A stretch of DNA of 64,000 nucleotides from Apostichopus japonicus. Taxonomy: Eukaryota; Echinodermata; Holothuroidea; Aspidochirotida; Stichopodidae. Shown here piece by piece: positions 1 through 12,600 of the stretch (its first letter is position 1; the number at the start of each line of letters is the position of its first letter). The notes under the pieces are model-generated. The model ran no database searches, had not been told where the DNA came from, and was given only the letters and a program-made list of their open reading frames with translations. Location: NCBI RefSeq assembly GCF_037975245.1, contig NC_092569.1, positions 6,254,501 to 6,318,500 on the forward strand, in the 5' to 3' direction. Made by a program: the position numbers and the translations under genes.

Positions 1-477
1 GAAATTTAACTATTGCTTTCCGCCAATTGATCAATTTCCAATGATCTGATTGTAAATGATATACGGCACTTTGTTGCTATATATCATACCCAAATTGAGT
101 TCATAGCTGGTAGCATGGGATAGGTAAGTGTAGTCTGCAATAGCAATGTTCATAATAATCTTCATTATGTTAGTTTCCCTACCCTACTTAACTCCTTAAA
201 ACGTGGGCGACAGGTAACATATGTCGCCACATGAAGCGACTAGATGGTGACGGTGGTTGTTCATCACTTTACTCCCTATCACAACTCTTACCCACCTCTC
301 TGTAGTTCAACCAAAGTTTTAAAGTAAGGAGCACTGTGATTCCATCCGTTTGTATTAAATTTCACGTTTATGACTGAAAAGGCATTATTACGATGTAATC
401 ACAAGTAGCCGTTTTCTAGTTAGACATAATCTCCGGTGACAGTCTATTCCTTTTTTCTTTTCTTTTTAATTTGACAG

Positions 478-3400
478 AATGCTCTACAGGCAACTAACGA
501 TGTTACCGGAGAAAATGGATTAGGTTAGTAACTTTCGTGGTTCCAAATGTAGTTTTCTTCAACCTCGAGTTTCATAAATTTGTGTTTTCTTAACCCTAAG
601 ATGACTGCATGAGTTACAAGCCAGAAAGAACAAAAAGGCCAAATTGTAATATTGTGGAGAATCTATACATTCGTATGAACAAACTAGCTGATGTAGTTGA
701 AGTACGAGGTATGTGCACATACAAGTTGCTTAAATCACAAAAGGTTAAATGCGTTTACTTTCTTGGACATAGGTTCGTCGTTTTTCTTCTACCAACAATC
801 GAATTACCCGAGAGATTGCAGAGAAGTCCAGGAGCAATGTTCGTCTCATAACTCTACTGGTGTCTTCATGATCAAATCAGATGGCTATCTAGAACCTTTT
901 GAGGTTTACTGTGATAACGCAGACAGTTCTGGTGGATGGACGGTAGGGTTTTATTTTCATATTTCTTTTTGGTAAATGTGGATGTCGATAGAGGGTTCCC
1001 TCACTCATTATTCTTTCATATTGCATATACTCTCTTTAAATTTGTTCATATAATTAATTCATCAGGTTGAAATTGATGACAATCGTTATACATATATTAA
1101 TTATTTCCATTTTTCTTTTATTTGCGCTCCACAACTTTGCATCCTCCTTCCCCTAATCTCCCGCTTTCCCCTATTGCGCATAATGCGCAACGTGCCTATC
1201 CTGATATTAAGCATTAGGCCATTTCTTCACACAACATATTTCATATTGATTACAAAACCAGTAGAAGTCACTTTCTAAAACGGTTGATCCGTAATAGGTA
1301 ATACAACGTCGCATTGACGGTTCCATCGACTTCAGCCGTGACTGGGAGAGCTACAAGTCTGGCTTCGGCTTTTTATCTCAGGAATTCTGGCTCGGCAATG
1401 AGAAGCTTTCTTACTTGACCAATCAGAAGAAGTATCAATTGGTGATTGAGATGACGTCATCAAATGGTTCCTTAATCCGGGTTTCTTACCTTAACTTCCG
1501 CATTAGTGATGAGTTCAGCAACTACGAACTTTTCAGCCTCGGACATGATTCTGGAAAAACAGGTATAGGCTATATATTAATACTTCTTCTTATCTAATTT
1601 TCACATGCGCTTCTATCGTTTCAAATATCCACTCAAATATTATTTTATTCCTCTCATTTATAGTTGGGTTTATCATTTCGTATATTTAATTATAAATCAC
1701 TGGTAAGTTCTTCATTATTTCTTCCTTGTTAATAAATCATTAACGTGAGTTCTTCTTATCCTTCTCTTTTCAAATGCCCGCTAGTTCACCAAACATTATT
1801 GGTTCATATTAAATTGCGTATTTGATGATACTTTTGAATTCATTTAGCCCCATTATTTGCATTCATCTTGAAAGAAAGAAAAAAACGTTACCATTTACTA
1901 GAGAAAGTAATTTGAGGAAAAAATATCATTTGTTTGAATTACAACTTAAAGAATTCACTGTCGTATAAAAAAAAAACATTTCTAATTGGTTAAGAAATTC
2001 TTTGCGAACAGAAATATGATATAAACATCAATCCGGAGAATTTTATTCCGTCCGACAAACTCTTTTCTTTTCTTTTAAGAGGTACGTAACGATACTGTTG
2101 TTTTTAATATAGGTGTCATAGCATGTTTGGTACAACCGAAACTTTAAGCAAAGTTTACAACATAATTTATTTGTTTCAATTTATGTTATTCGTTAAACCT
2201 ACCGACATATTTAATCCTGCAGACACAATAACTATGTGCCCCTACAACATGGTCTATATAAACTGCAGTAACTCCTGTCAGCGGACTTGTGGTGCTCCAG
2301 AAATGTGTCAGGATGGGGTCTGTAATGAAGCCGAAGCCTGTGTTTGTTCCGATGGATACTTCATGAAAGGATCAGATTGTGTACCTTAAGAACAGTGTGG
2401 ATGTTACGAATCAGAGGGACAAACAGTTATTCCAGTCAGTTTTTCATTTCAAAATAACGAATAATATCACTCATTTCAATTGTCTAATATTTGAGTATTC
2501 ACATCTGTCAAAGACTGTCCACTGTGAAAGTTTTCCAACAACTATTCTACGAATAACAGTATAAGCCAAGATCTTTCGTACTACAAATCACTGTTGATAC
2601 TGCCTAAAGTATGTGATTGTTGCAATATTTTAAATGTTCGTAAGTACAATTAAACTCCAATATATAAATTAATTTGGAGTTCATTTAACTATACCGTTAT
2701 AGAATTACCTGTCAAATTCTAGTTTACTCCGCGTAGAGAATTGAGTGCTTACCATGAAATTATAACACAGAACATTATATACCATAGATAATAATTAACA
2801 CATCATAAGTGTTAATGTAAACTGTACAAATAAACGTAAAGAAATAATTGTTTACAGGAAGGTGGCTCATACGTGAACCCTGGATGTACTAGAAAAGGTG
2901 TTTGTACCAACGGACAGATCACGTGGGATGAGGCATATGCATGCAGTCCTAACGCAGTTTGTGACGTCAGGGACAACATAAGACAATGCTATTGAGACCA
3001 CCTAAAGATTGTCAGGAAATTTACGATGATGGATCTAGGGACAACGGTATATACAGAATCAAACCAACCGGCTGGACTAGCGAGGCTTTTGAGGTTTACT
3101 GCAACATGACTGACGGAGGAGGATGGACGGTAAGTAATTATGATCTCAGGTAGTTTTCAGCTCTACATTTCAGCCCTGCATGTGCTTATTTGCTCATTGA
3201 ATTGCACTAATCTTTATTACAATATTCACTAACTAGAGTCTACCCTTCACAACAAATAGGTCCACTGACAGTAACTACACCGTACTGCAATACATAGCAT
3301 TGCTCAACATCGCACTGCATTGCAGTAAGTCGTCAATCTCTTCCTTCGTGTTGATTGCCAGACAAAACAAACGAAACAAGGCATGTGTTATTCCTTCCTG

Positions 3401-6176
3401 AAAACAAAATAGCATGTATTTTTTACAAAACAAATATAAACCTGACTTCACTGCTAAATTAAAAAATAATTTTGCTGTTTGTCAGTCAAGTGAAAAGAAC
3501 TTATTATTTGGTGTCTGTTTTCTTAGAATTTGCCAGATATTTAATGTCAAATGATGCAATCAATGCTTAAAGCTATTTGTTGTTGTTTTTGCATCAAATG
3601 GTTTAAGAATTCTTTCAACAGCCGATTCACACATAGATTACAGTAACTACTGTATATCTTAAAATTTTGTATCACCCTTAATACTGTATTGTGCTGACAA
3701 ATCTGATAAATCGGTAGCATGTGCTATTAGGTTTACAGTAAGAACTGAGGATATTTGTAAATCCAACAAATCCCAAACAACTGGATTTGTTGGAATTACA
3801 CATATCCTCAGTTCTTACTGTAATCGTAATAGCACATGCTACCGATTCATAGCGCGGTCCTTTACTGTGGTCCAAAACTTCAAGATTTACAGTAATAACT
3901 GTGCTCTCTATCTGTATCGGGTGCTTTCAAACACGTTTAAATCAAGCACATTTGGGTAGATTGAACTTACGGGAATATTATTATTACTTTCATCATCTTG
4001 TTTAATCTTATATCTATTAACTCACTTCCTTGAAACTCAGGTGTTCCAGCGTCGTGTGGATGGCACTGAGGAATTCTATCTCGGATGGAGCAGCTATAAA
4101 GAAGGTTTTGGAGATTTAAACCACGAGTTTTGGCTTGGAAATGATAAGCTTTCTATCTTAACCAACCAAAAGAGATATGAAATCAGGATTGATCTGCTAA
4201 ATGTAAACGGTGCTCCATACTACGCGAAGTTTGACAACTTCCGGATCAATGACGAGAGCGATAAATATCGATTATCTCAACTTGGAACCTACAGTGGAAC
4301 AGCTGGTTTGTTACAGTTTCTTTATTTGTTTTGTACAATACATGGAGTGGCTTTCATAAGTCTTTGAATTCGGAATATTTTAAGTCACACTTCCAATACT
4401 CTGAACATTAGAGTAACAAACTATCACGGAAGGTTGAAAGTGTGAAACTTCGATCACTATTCACCGATCATTGCCAAGTGCAGTTTGAATGACTGTCGTA
4501 AAATGTAATCAAAATGTGTTTTTGCTCTATGTTTTTTGAATAATTACATATGTGGTTGATAAAGTACGCATTTACCGTTTCTTGACACAGTTATAGAATA
4601 TCTCAAAGAAATAAATAAACTCACTATTCATTCCATTACGTCCCTCCTCAAATCTTGTAAGATCAAATGTATACAAAATATGCTTTGCTCATCACTTCCA
4701 GGTTTTTACAGCTAGGAACTACTCTTTGTTGACAGTAACAGTTGTTTTGCCATATGATCTAATACATGATGTGTTCTTTTCGTAAATATTCGTGAGATAT
4801 CGTAAAAATGGAAGAGAATGAAATATTTTTCAACAATTAATATCTCGCTTAATTTAATAACAACATTGTTCAGAACATTTTTCTGTTTTAATCAACACTG
4901 TGTTACAAGGACCAGATGGTACTTCTCCGTTTACGTTTATAAAATGTATTTATCATGATAGATAGATTGTTGAGCATAAATAAATCAGTTAAAAATTCGT
5001 CTGATTAAAATCCAGCAGGTAGTATTCTCAAACCTCACCCCCTTTACTGCCAGATATCTCAAGAATCATGTCTGTCCACAAACACACAAAAACCTATACC
5101 CCTAGCTCAAACATTCCCAGTCTAACTTAGTATTCGCTACTTCCTCCAACCTATTTTGAGTTTATCTAACTGTTGCAAAATATTTGTTATATAAGCAAAA
5201 TTTTTACACATGACTTTATGAAGAGGAGACACGCAAAGAATGACTTAAGCATACTAAAACTTGCGAAAAGCTTCCGAATCTGTTCTCTCTTGTGTCTTCT
5301 TTCCACCTCAATAACAGATATTGGAAGAGATTGAAAGTTTGAAATTAATGATGTGACTCCGTAAAAACAATATGCATGAAACTGTAAATCAGTTTTGAAA
5401 ATCAATGAAACGAAAAGTTTTGCCAGAACAAAATTCCAACCAATGATTTTAGCTTCTTGTGATGACTGGCTCTGTTTGCTATTGTCAGTGTTTACATGGA
5501 AATTAATGAACACTGGTTAATCAACTCTATTGAAATAAACTTAACTATGCAAGTTAAACAGATGTTAATGAAATGAGACGCCGAATCTAGCCATTCAAAA
5601 AATAAGAAAAACATTCATCTTTATATAATAGGGGAACAATGACAAGTTATACAGGAAGATGTGTTATAACGTTCTTTGCAGAGTGCACTACATTTGAGAG
5701 CTTAGCGCACAAAGGGAAAATTAAGAATCTGACAAAACCAAACAATAAATAAAAAATAAATGACATATAGAAGCAATCACGTTAATCTACAATGAATGGA
5801 ATCATACTCGTTAGTTCAACATCTTTCGTTAATGCCGCAGTTCTCTTTATGTACTATCGACGTTTATTTAGTTTAGCAAATGACTAACTCCTGTTATTTG
5901 TTTTCCTTAACAGACTCTCGCAGCAACCCTGATGGTTATGCTCTCCGTTATCATCTCAACTACCAGTTCACTACCAAAGATAGTGACAACGATGCTTAAA
6001 GTTATAACTGTGCCCACAGGGATCAAGGTGCCTGGTGGTACAATAATTGCGAATATTCCAATCTCAATGCAAACTACCATGCTTCTCAAGGTAGTGCTTA
6101 CAGCGTCGAATGGTATTATTTACCTGGCAGTTATTACAACATCAAATTTTCCGAAATGAAGATTCGACCCTTTTAA
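478..6176 (+). pseudogene. Gene A: broken FBG-TIL-EGF-FBG gene, 5' end outside window
   Basis: Paralogue of the intact gene at 9592-21030. Seven exons are visible with AG/GT borders: 478-523, 773-942, 1298-1562, 2223-2434, 2858-3129, 4041-4305 and 5914-6176. The signal exon must lie left of base 1. Domains in order are linker, truncated FBG, TIL, EGF-like, second FBG. Three lesions break it: TAA at 2387-2389 (CAA in the paralogues) in the TIL exon; a 37-bp deletion at 2994/2995 in the EGF exon, which removes the last EGF cysteines, shifts the frame and makes an immediate TGA; and TAA at 5997-5999 in the last exon just after the calcium-loop motif DSDND. Exon lengths otherwise equal those of gene B. 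The donor of the 1298-1562 exon (GTATAG) is also poor. A transcript could still be made, but no full protein. Exon calls are firm; loss of function is inferred from the lesions. Confidence 0.85.
3708..3848. repeat. Hairpin element, 65-bp inverted arms, in intron 6 of gene A
   Basis: Bases 3709-3773 and 3783-3847 are near-perfect reverse complements with a loop of about 10 nt; the core CAGTAAGAACTGAGGATAT is mirrored by ATATCCTCAGTTCTTACTG. The corresponding intron of gene B (around 18680-18720) lacks it, so it was inserted or arose after the A/B split. It looks like a foldback MITE; no clear target duplication was identified. Confidence 0.8.
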
Positions 6177-6700
6177 CCAAGAATACGAACATTTCGTTGA
6201 AATCTCTAGTTTAAGACTTGCAACTATACTACGTTCGTTGTAACGGTTGGAGCCAGATTCAGAAATTTGAACTAAGCGTTATTAATATATCACTGGAATA
6301 TAGATAGTGAAGTCACGTAACCAAAGGTGAACTTTATCAACGTAACATCAAAATAGGGAGGGACTGAGATATATAATGAAACCGGCTCAGTGACCAAATA
6401 GGCTACATGAACCGTGAAACAGGAATGCATTTTGGGTCATTTTGAGGCGCCTCGTTATCCAGCGGTGCTCCGATTCCGAACCGGTAAAACGGCAGGCCAG
6501 ACCGAATCTATGTTATAGTACAAAAACTACTCCCCGACTCTTGAATTAAATGATACTGTTGTATTATTAACACAATACACAAGTAATAGACAGGCTTCTC
6601 ATGCATTTTTCATTTAATGTTGACAATGTTCACTAGTATATAAGAGATTAAAGTGGAATTGTTATCGCAAAATTGATTGTGAAATTAATATCATCGTCCA

Positions 6701-6706
6701 AATAAA
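6701..6706 (+). terminator. Putative poly(A) signal of gene A
   Basis: AATAAA followed within 30 nt by a T/GT-rich stretch. The same hexamer and context recur downstream of gene B (21548), about 520 nt after the stop in both. Confidence 0.4.
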
Positions 6707-7779
6707 ATATTTACTTATATTCCACTATCTTTGTTTTTATTGTTTGTTTTAGACTGTATGATGAATCATTTGAAGTAACCAAAATGTAAAACACAGTTAT
6801 CATAGTCCTGCTTAGCTTCATATATCCACCCACCCTCCATCCCCTCCACTCATAAATACCCGGTCGACGCCAACACTCGCCAACTTGATAAAATACTGGG
6901 CTAATTTTCAAAATGCAACGTTATACATACATAAAGTTGTAAATGTTTCCCTGGTGTTCTGACTTTCAAATGATGCCAGTCACTGAGACGTGTTGAACTG
7001 GGAAAGTTTATTCCCTCCCCTCCTTAGGATATATAAGCAAATGAAATGGTTACAGAATCCTTCAAAGTCAACGGTAAAATATTTGATGAAGCTGAAGAAA
7101 AGAGTAATAAGAATTCCTCTCTCTTGAATATTAGACCTGGGCGAAATGATATAATACAAGTCAATTTATTGAACAAATACTGACCTTTATTATTGGTCTC
7201 ATTGGGTCTCTTGAAAGCAAATATCGTTGGATCCAAGAACAGTTTCTCAGCAAGAATCGGGACTTACCACAGCTTTACCAATCAGGCCAAGAGGCGTTAG
7301 CAACAGTTATTATAGTACTTATTAACAGTAATTAAGTACTGGAACTGTTAAATTACATATATCGTTTACCTCACTTGTACTTTATTTAACGTTCCTTTGA
7401 ATTCGAATGTAACGCAATTTGTTTTGTGTCAACGTTTTATGTAAAAATTCAATAAACGTGAAATATCCTTACCTTACAAAAACGGATATTTACCAATCCC
7501 CTAACGCTGGCTTCCCGTCACCACATCAACATAATACAAGCAATTCATAATACTTGTCGACTGTTTTCTATATAAGAGACGATTGAGTCTCTCCATAGAT
7601 TGCTGGTGCTCCTCACAATTAAGAGATGTATTCTGTTTCTATTTAGACCTCAGCCCAACCTCTACCCACCATCCCACTGTATATAAATTGTGCTGATCCA
7701 GTTGTTCGGAAAAACTTTTCAACATATATGTAAGATTGTAACATTGAAATGGTATATGATATATTAGTATACTAGATTG

Positions 7780-8275
7780 TTCAATTGAAATTTTGTCTAC
7801 CAATACTAACTCATCAAAATTACAAAAATCTAAAAAATTCGCGTGATGCATTAACTCGTAAAAATGACGAAAATCTACGTATTGTCTGCACCGTTCCAAC
7901 TCATCAAATAGGAAAAATGTGAAAATTGACGTTTTGTCGATATGCATTAACTCTTCATACTAAAGAATATATAAAGATTGGCGTTTTGACGACATTATAC
8001 CAGATTTTTGTTATTTTTTCCCTCCAGATTTGGAAGTGTGCAAGTCGGTAAATTTCAGGCTTTTATCATTTTGACGCATTGATGTATATCACCAAAACGT
8101 CAAATTTCATTGTTTATTTCAGTTTAATCACTTTTTTTGATAAATCTCAAACAAAACACATTATTTTAGATTTTTATAATTTTGACGAGTTGGTATGATG
8201 TCGTCAGAACGTCAATTTTCAACTTCTTGTCATATAAACGAGTTGTTGCATCTCATGAAAACGTCAATTTACATG
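7780..8275. repeat. Degenerate 53-bp minisatellite with TTGACG...CGTCAA units
   Basis: Units such as 8071-8103, 8182-8215 and 8234-8267 start near TTGACG and end near ACGTCAA, so each unit has short inverted ends about 24 nt apart. Unit spacing is about 52-55 nt or a multiple. Earlier, more decayed units occur from about 7780. A homologous set lies in the B-C spacer. Confidence 0.55.
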
Positions 8276-9591
8276 ATGTCCATTATACGGTTCCGTGCAC
8301 ATCCGTGTCAGGCGAGGTGATATGTGATTTTTATCAGCGTAATTATGCTGTTGCAGTCTATTATCAGTCAATGTGAGCATGGCGATGGTCAATATTGGCA
8401 AAAAAATCTATGAGATGGCAAAGATCTTTAAAAATTACACAAGGAAAGGAGTGAATTGTTGCTCTTTTTGGTTTTTGTTGATATATTGTCATATCGGACG
8501 GGCAAACCATTAACAGTTGCACAGGTAGCATTCCCTATAACCCCATCATTACATTACACACACTATATCGTTTATTAAATGCGGATTCTATAGCCTTCCA
8601 AAAGGTTTTCTTAGCTAGAGTTAACCACTTACTGGATTACTGACACGTTGGCCATTAATAGCATCATCGTTATTCCCGGTAACGAATCTTGCGGATTACT
8701 AGTTACAAAAGCCAGATGATCGGGTCATTTAGTCAAAAGCCTCCTATTAAAGCAGAAAAACGTATTTATCCACGAGATGTTGGAACATAACGTATAGCTA
8801 TTTAATGCCTATTTTAGTCAGCATTTACATTAGGTTCTCTGTGAAATATGCACCATATGCGGCATTGTAACTAACAAAAAATAAACCTACAAAAAGACAA
8901 ATAAAATTACAAATTCACATAACATAGGTTATGAAATAATATTAGAAAACTTCAAATTCTTATTTCACAAAGTCCGTTTAATTCTTGGTGGCGAATTAAA
9001 ATTGTATTTGGAATTTCACATTCGCCATCTTCGATAAGTTGTCTTATCCGGTTACAACTACTAAGTCGTATAATTATGACTTTTAAATCATTATGTCTAC
9101 CCTCAAGGCTATGTGTAAACATGTGTCCCATCTTCACATTCAATAATTATAAACCCATTGAAAAGGCGTACACATGATGACCCAAGGTAATCAATTACCA
9201 AATGGTTTGTAGTGTATTTTTCCTTACATACAATATGAAGTTTCCTGTAAGGAACATAGCATGATATCATCATATGATCCAGCTTCAGTGCATATAAGTT
9301 TTTTATACTTTTTAAACCGTACGAATTCTCCATTTTAACATCCGTGTTGGAAATTCTACCGAAGTCGGTAAGTAACTTTCATCAGCAAATTATAATGTGT
9401 AATATGAGAAGGAAGGGTGGTTAACACTGATGCCAATTGTCTGTTAGATGGCCGGTAATGTTTACTGTACATATTTGAGATAATATTTCAGTATACATCT
9501 ACTGTAAATTTGCTTTATGAATTCATTATCTGGCTCGCCTTTTGAAGAAAGCAAGTTATCACTGACTAACGTTTTTCACTCCATCATCACG

Positions 9592-9669
9592 ATGATCTCC
9601 AGTTTTATTCAAGTTTCTCTAGTCTTGCTTTTCATTTGGACAAGTGGCTGTCTCCGTTCAAATCGAGCG
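9592..9669 (+). CDS. Gene B exon 1: signal peptide
   Basis: Encodes 26 residues with a hydrophobic core (VSLVLLFIWTSGC) ending at a GTAAGT donor, phase 0. It aligns with the signal exons of C (25572-25649) and D (49596-49673), all 78 bp, sharing the TGCL..S.R motif before the donor. B's core sequence differs most, matching the A/B versus C/D split. Confidence 0.75.
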
Positions 9670-12600
9670 GTAAGTTTCAGAACTTTGATATTTTTTAAAG
9701 ATAATACTTTGACTACTTTGTCTGAATAATTTAAACTATTTTTTAACTTCAATCATTCAAGTATTATTGTCCCTAACGGCGATAGTTAACAAATTCTTTA
9801 TATTCTTCTAACTTTTTTTTCCTTAATTCAAGCAGAAACTTGATCTTGTTATATTTCTAAAGAAAACTTGAAAGGTTTCGTACGTTCTAATTATCAAATA
9901 ATATCCTACATTAACTGTTACGATAATTTACGTGTGAATATCATTCCCATTTGATTCATTTCTGACACAAAATTATTAAACTCTGAAATATATGACGAAT
10001 ATACCATGTATTTAAAAGACAAATCTCCAAAATGTTCGGTAAAAGTCAATTTAAAGTTAGATAAAACACTGCAGCACCTAAAATTAATATTATATGATAT
10101 TTACTGCATGAACCTGTATCTACTAACTCAAACATTATCCAAAGTCTGCTAAAAATTATTTCTTTTAATAAATTAGATGTTAATACTGTAAGAATCTTTT
10201 AGAAGAATTTTTATGTAATGGTAATACTTAGCGAAACACAATTCTTTCTAAAAAATCGACTAATTAAGGAAACACATAAAATATAAAAAGTTGCAATGGT
10301 GTAAATCTTAAACGGAGGAAAACAAGTAAATTTAAATTAGAGAAACTCTTCGGAAATATATGGTCTTCTTACTATGTAAAAACTCTTTAAACATAAAAAA
10401 GTCAAGTAAAATACGATAACTGTTGAAGAGTCTTTTGGAAAAATGTTTCACACATATAATAACAATCCAGTTCAACAAAAATTATATTTTTCCCCCACTT
10501 TATATGTTATTAAGGAAGGCACGCAAAACTGTAACTGGGCGATGAATTTGTGAAAAAACTGTTGAAAGTCGGTAACCACTGCTATGTAACGTTCACTTGA
10601 TAAAAGCGTCTTGATAATTGCTCTATTTTGATCAGTTGAAATCTCTGTATTTTGAATAATACACGGGATGCGTGGTAAAACTGTCATAAGTTAACAAACT
10701 ATCACAAACAATCTTAATGTGTTCATACTTGAGGTAAACTTAACAGTTACTTGTTAAACTGCATATTTTCTCTTCAGGAAATCTGTTTGAAACTTATTCC
10801 CAGTAACATACCAATATATAACCTTCTATTTCTTCAAAATAAGATTTCTGAAAGCTTAAACGATATATCTTAAACATAGTATGATTAAAATATGATATAA
10901 ACTTGAGATTAACCATCTATATTTATGAATATATTGATACTCAGAAATTGTAATATTTATATTTAAAAGAAGTCGCATTTGAGAAATGAACAGAAAGTAA
11001 AGTTTCAGCAACAAATACTGATTATATTATTAATTGTAAGTGTGTCAAAACTTCGAAAAACCTTTTCTTACATATTTAATTTTCAAATTTGGTCTCACGA
11101 AAGCTCATATGTAACGCCCATCTATTAACTCTAGTTTTAGAAAGGAGGGATGAAATGAATATGTTAAATAAAGGTCAAGTGTATTTGGATAAGTCGTTAA
11201 ATATTGTATGAATAATCAATACCAATTTACACGCAAGAAGTAAATGTGTAAAAAATTGCATCATCACCATTCTTTTAGTTGTATACTTTTAAATCAGCTA
11301 AACCTGTTCGGACTTTGTAAGAGTCTGAAAGTAAAAAGAAAATCTAAACGAAAGATTTAAATATTAAGATATTGGAAAAAGTTAAGGTCATCTTACATGA
11401 TATAGAACTAAAATTAGAAATATCGTGATTAATTTATTAGATATGTATTACATATGTATTTTTGTTACGGTCATTTGCTCTTGCAAGTATGATTTTTCTT
11501 AATCTTGAGCAGTCTTCACTCCAATTATAGTCACTTTCATTCTCTATTTCGAATGATTAAAATATCACTAGCGTTGTAAAGTTTAACACGCACCCTTACT
11601 CGTTAATTTAGATCATTGTAATATCATATCGTAACAATTTTATAGAGTAATGCTTATCACAACTGATTTTTTTCTTTTAGTTTCTGTGATAATAATACAA
11701 ACTTTTATCTTGAATAATAAATGTATAAATATAATTAAATATAATTAACTATATATATATACTGTATAATTCTTGCACTATACTATATTTGTGTCAAAGA
11801 ATTCTTTTGTGACCATTCGCGTTTCAGAAGCAACTTACACTAATGCTATTTAACAAATGTGATATATTAACAATCGATAACCTTGCAAAACATTATCATT
11901 TACATACTTTAGTCCCATAATTTCTTTGCCAAAATTTTGCTTCAGATTCAAAGAATGGCATAAAATCTGCAACTGTTTATCTTTAATAGGCATTTTTAAC
12001 GTAGACGTTAATTTATTAAAAAAGAAACAGACAAACAGTGAATAATACTTTGTAGTAAATAAAACTAAACCATATGCTTTAAAAACAAGACTTTCATCTC
12101 TTATGCCGTCGCTCTTTATCAATTTACATACTCTGTCTCATTCGGTTATCTCAATGTAGAAGTAGAACCATATACTCAATTTTGGGGGCATTGGAAATCT
12201 TTAAGATATTGAATTTGAGCGGATCAGTACTTTTCAATTGACATTTAAAGTTATGCTTCGTCTTTCGGTAGTCTTTCGTTTATTCAATTCACTTCTCGGG
12301 TGACTTGATCTTGTCAATTGCTATAAAATAACGTGAACCACAATCTAAACTTAAAGATATGTCATTTGTAGGTAAAAAGAAAACGGCTAAACAGCTTTCA
12401 AACTATCAAAGCTTAGACGATCTCATTGTAGTTAACATGAAAGCACATTTAAATCTTTTTAATTTGTTTACCTCTTTATTTGCGTAAAATGAATTTGAGA
12501 AAATGATATTATCTTTCAAGTCCTTGGAGTCGTATTTTGGCACACGGCTCTTCTAAAATGAAGGGCTTCACAATTCTTCGCTTCTGCAACAATTTTGACA

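Larger units (their letters stand above)
6177..9591. other. 3' UTR and spacer between genes A and B
   Basis: No exon or recognisable gene. The first about 530 bases are the likely 3' UTR of gene A. The rest is AT-rich and alignable by eye with the B-C spacer (for example 6800-6910 with 21660-21770, 7480-7560 with 22260-22330), so it belongs to the duplicated unit. It contains a degenerate repeat (see 7780-8275) and, after 9330, the promoter-proximal region of gene B, which shares a short block around 9340-9400 with the regions upstream of C and D. Confidence 0.6.

Noticed and set aside
9517-9591. Upstream in-frame ATG of gene B
   Set aside because: Adds a polar leader before the signal peptide; not conserved in C or D.
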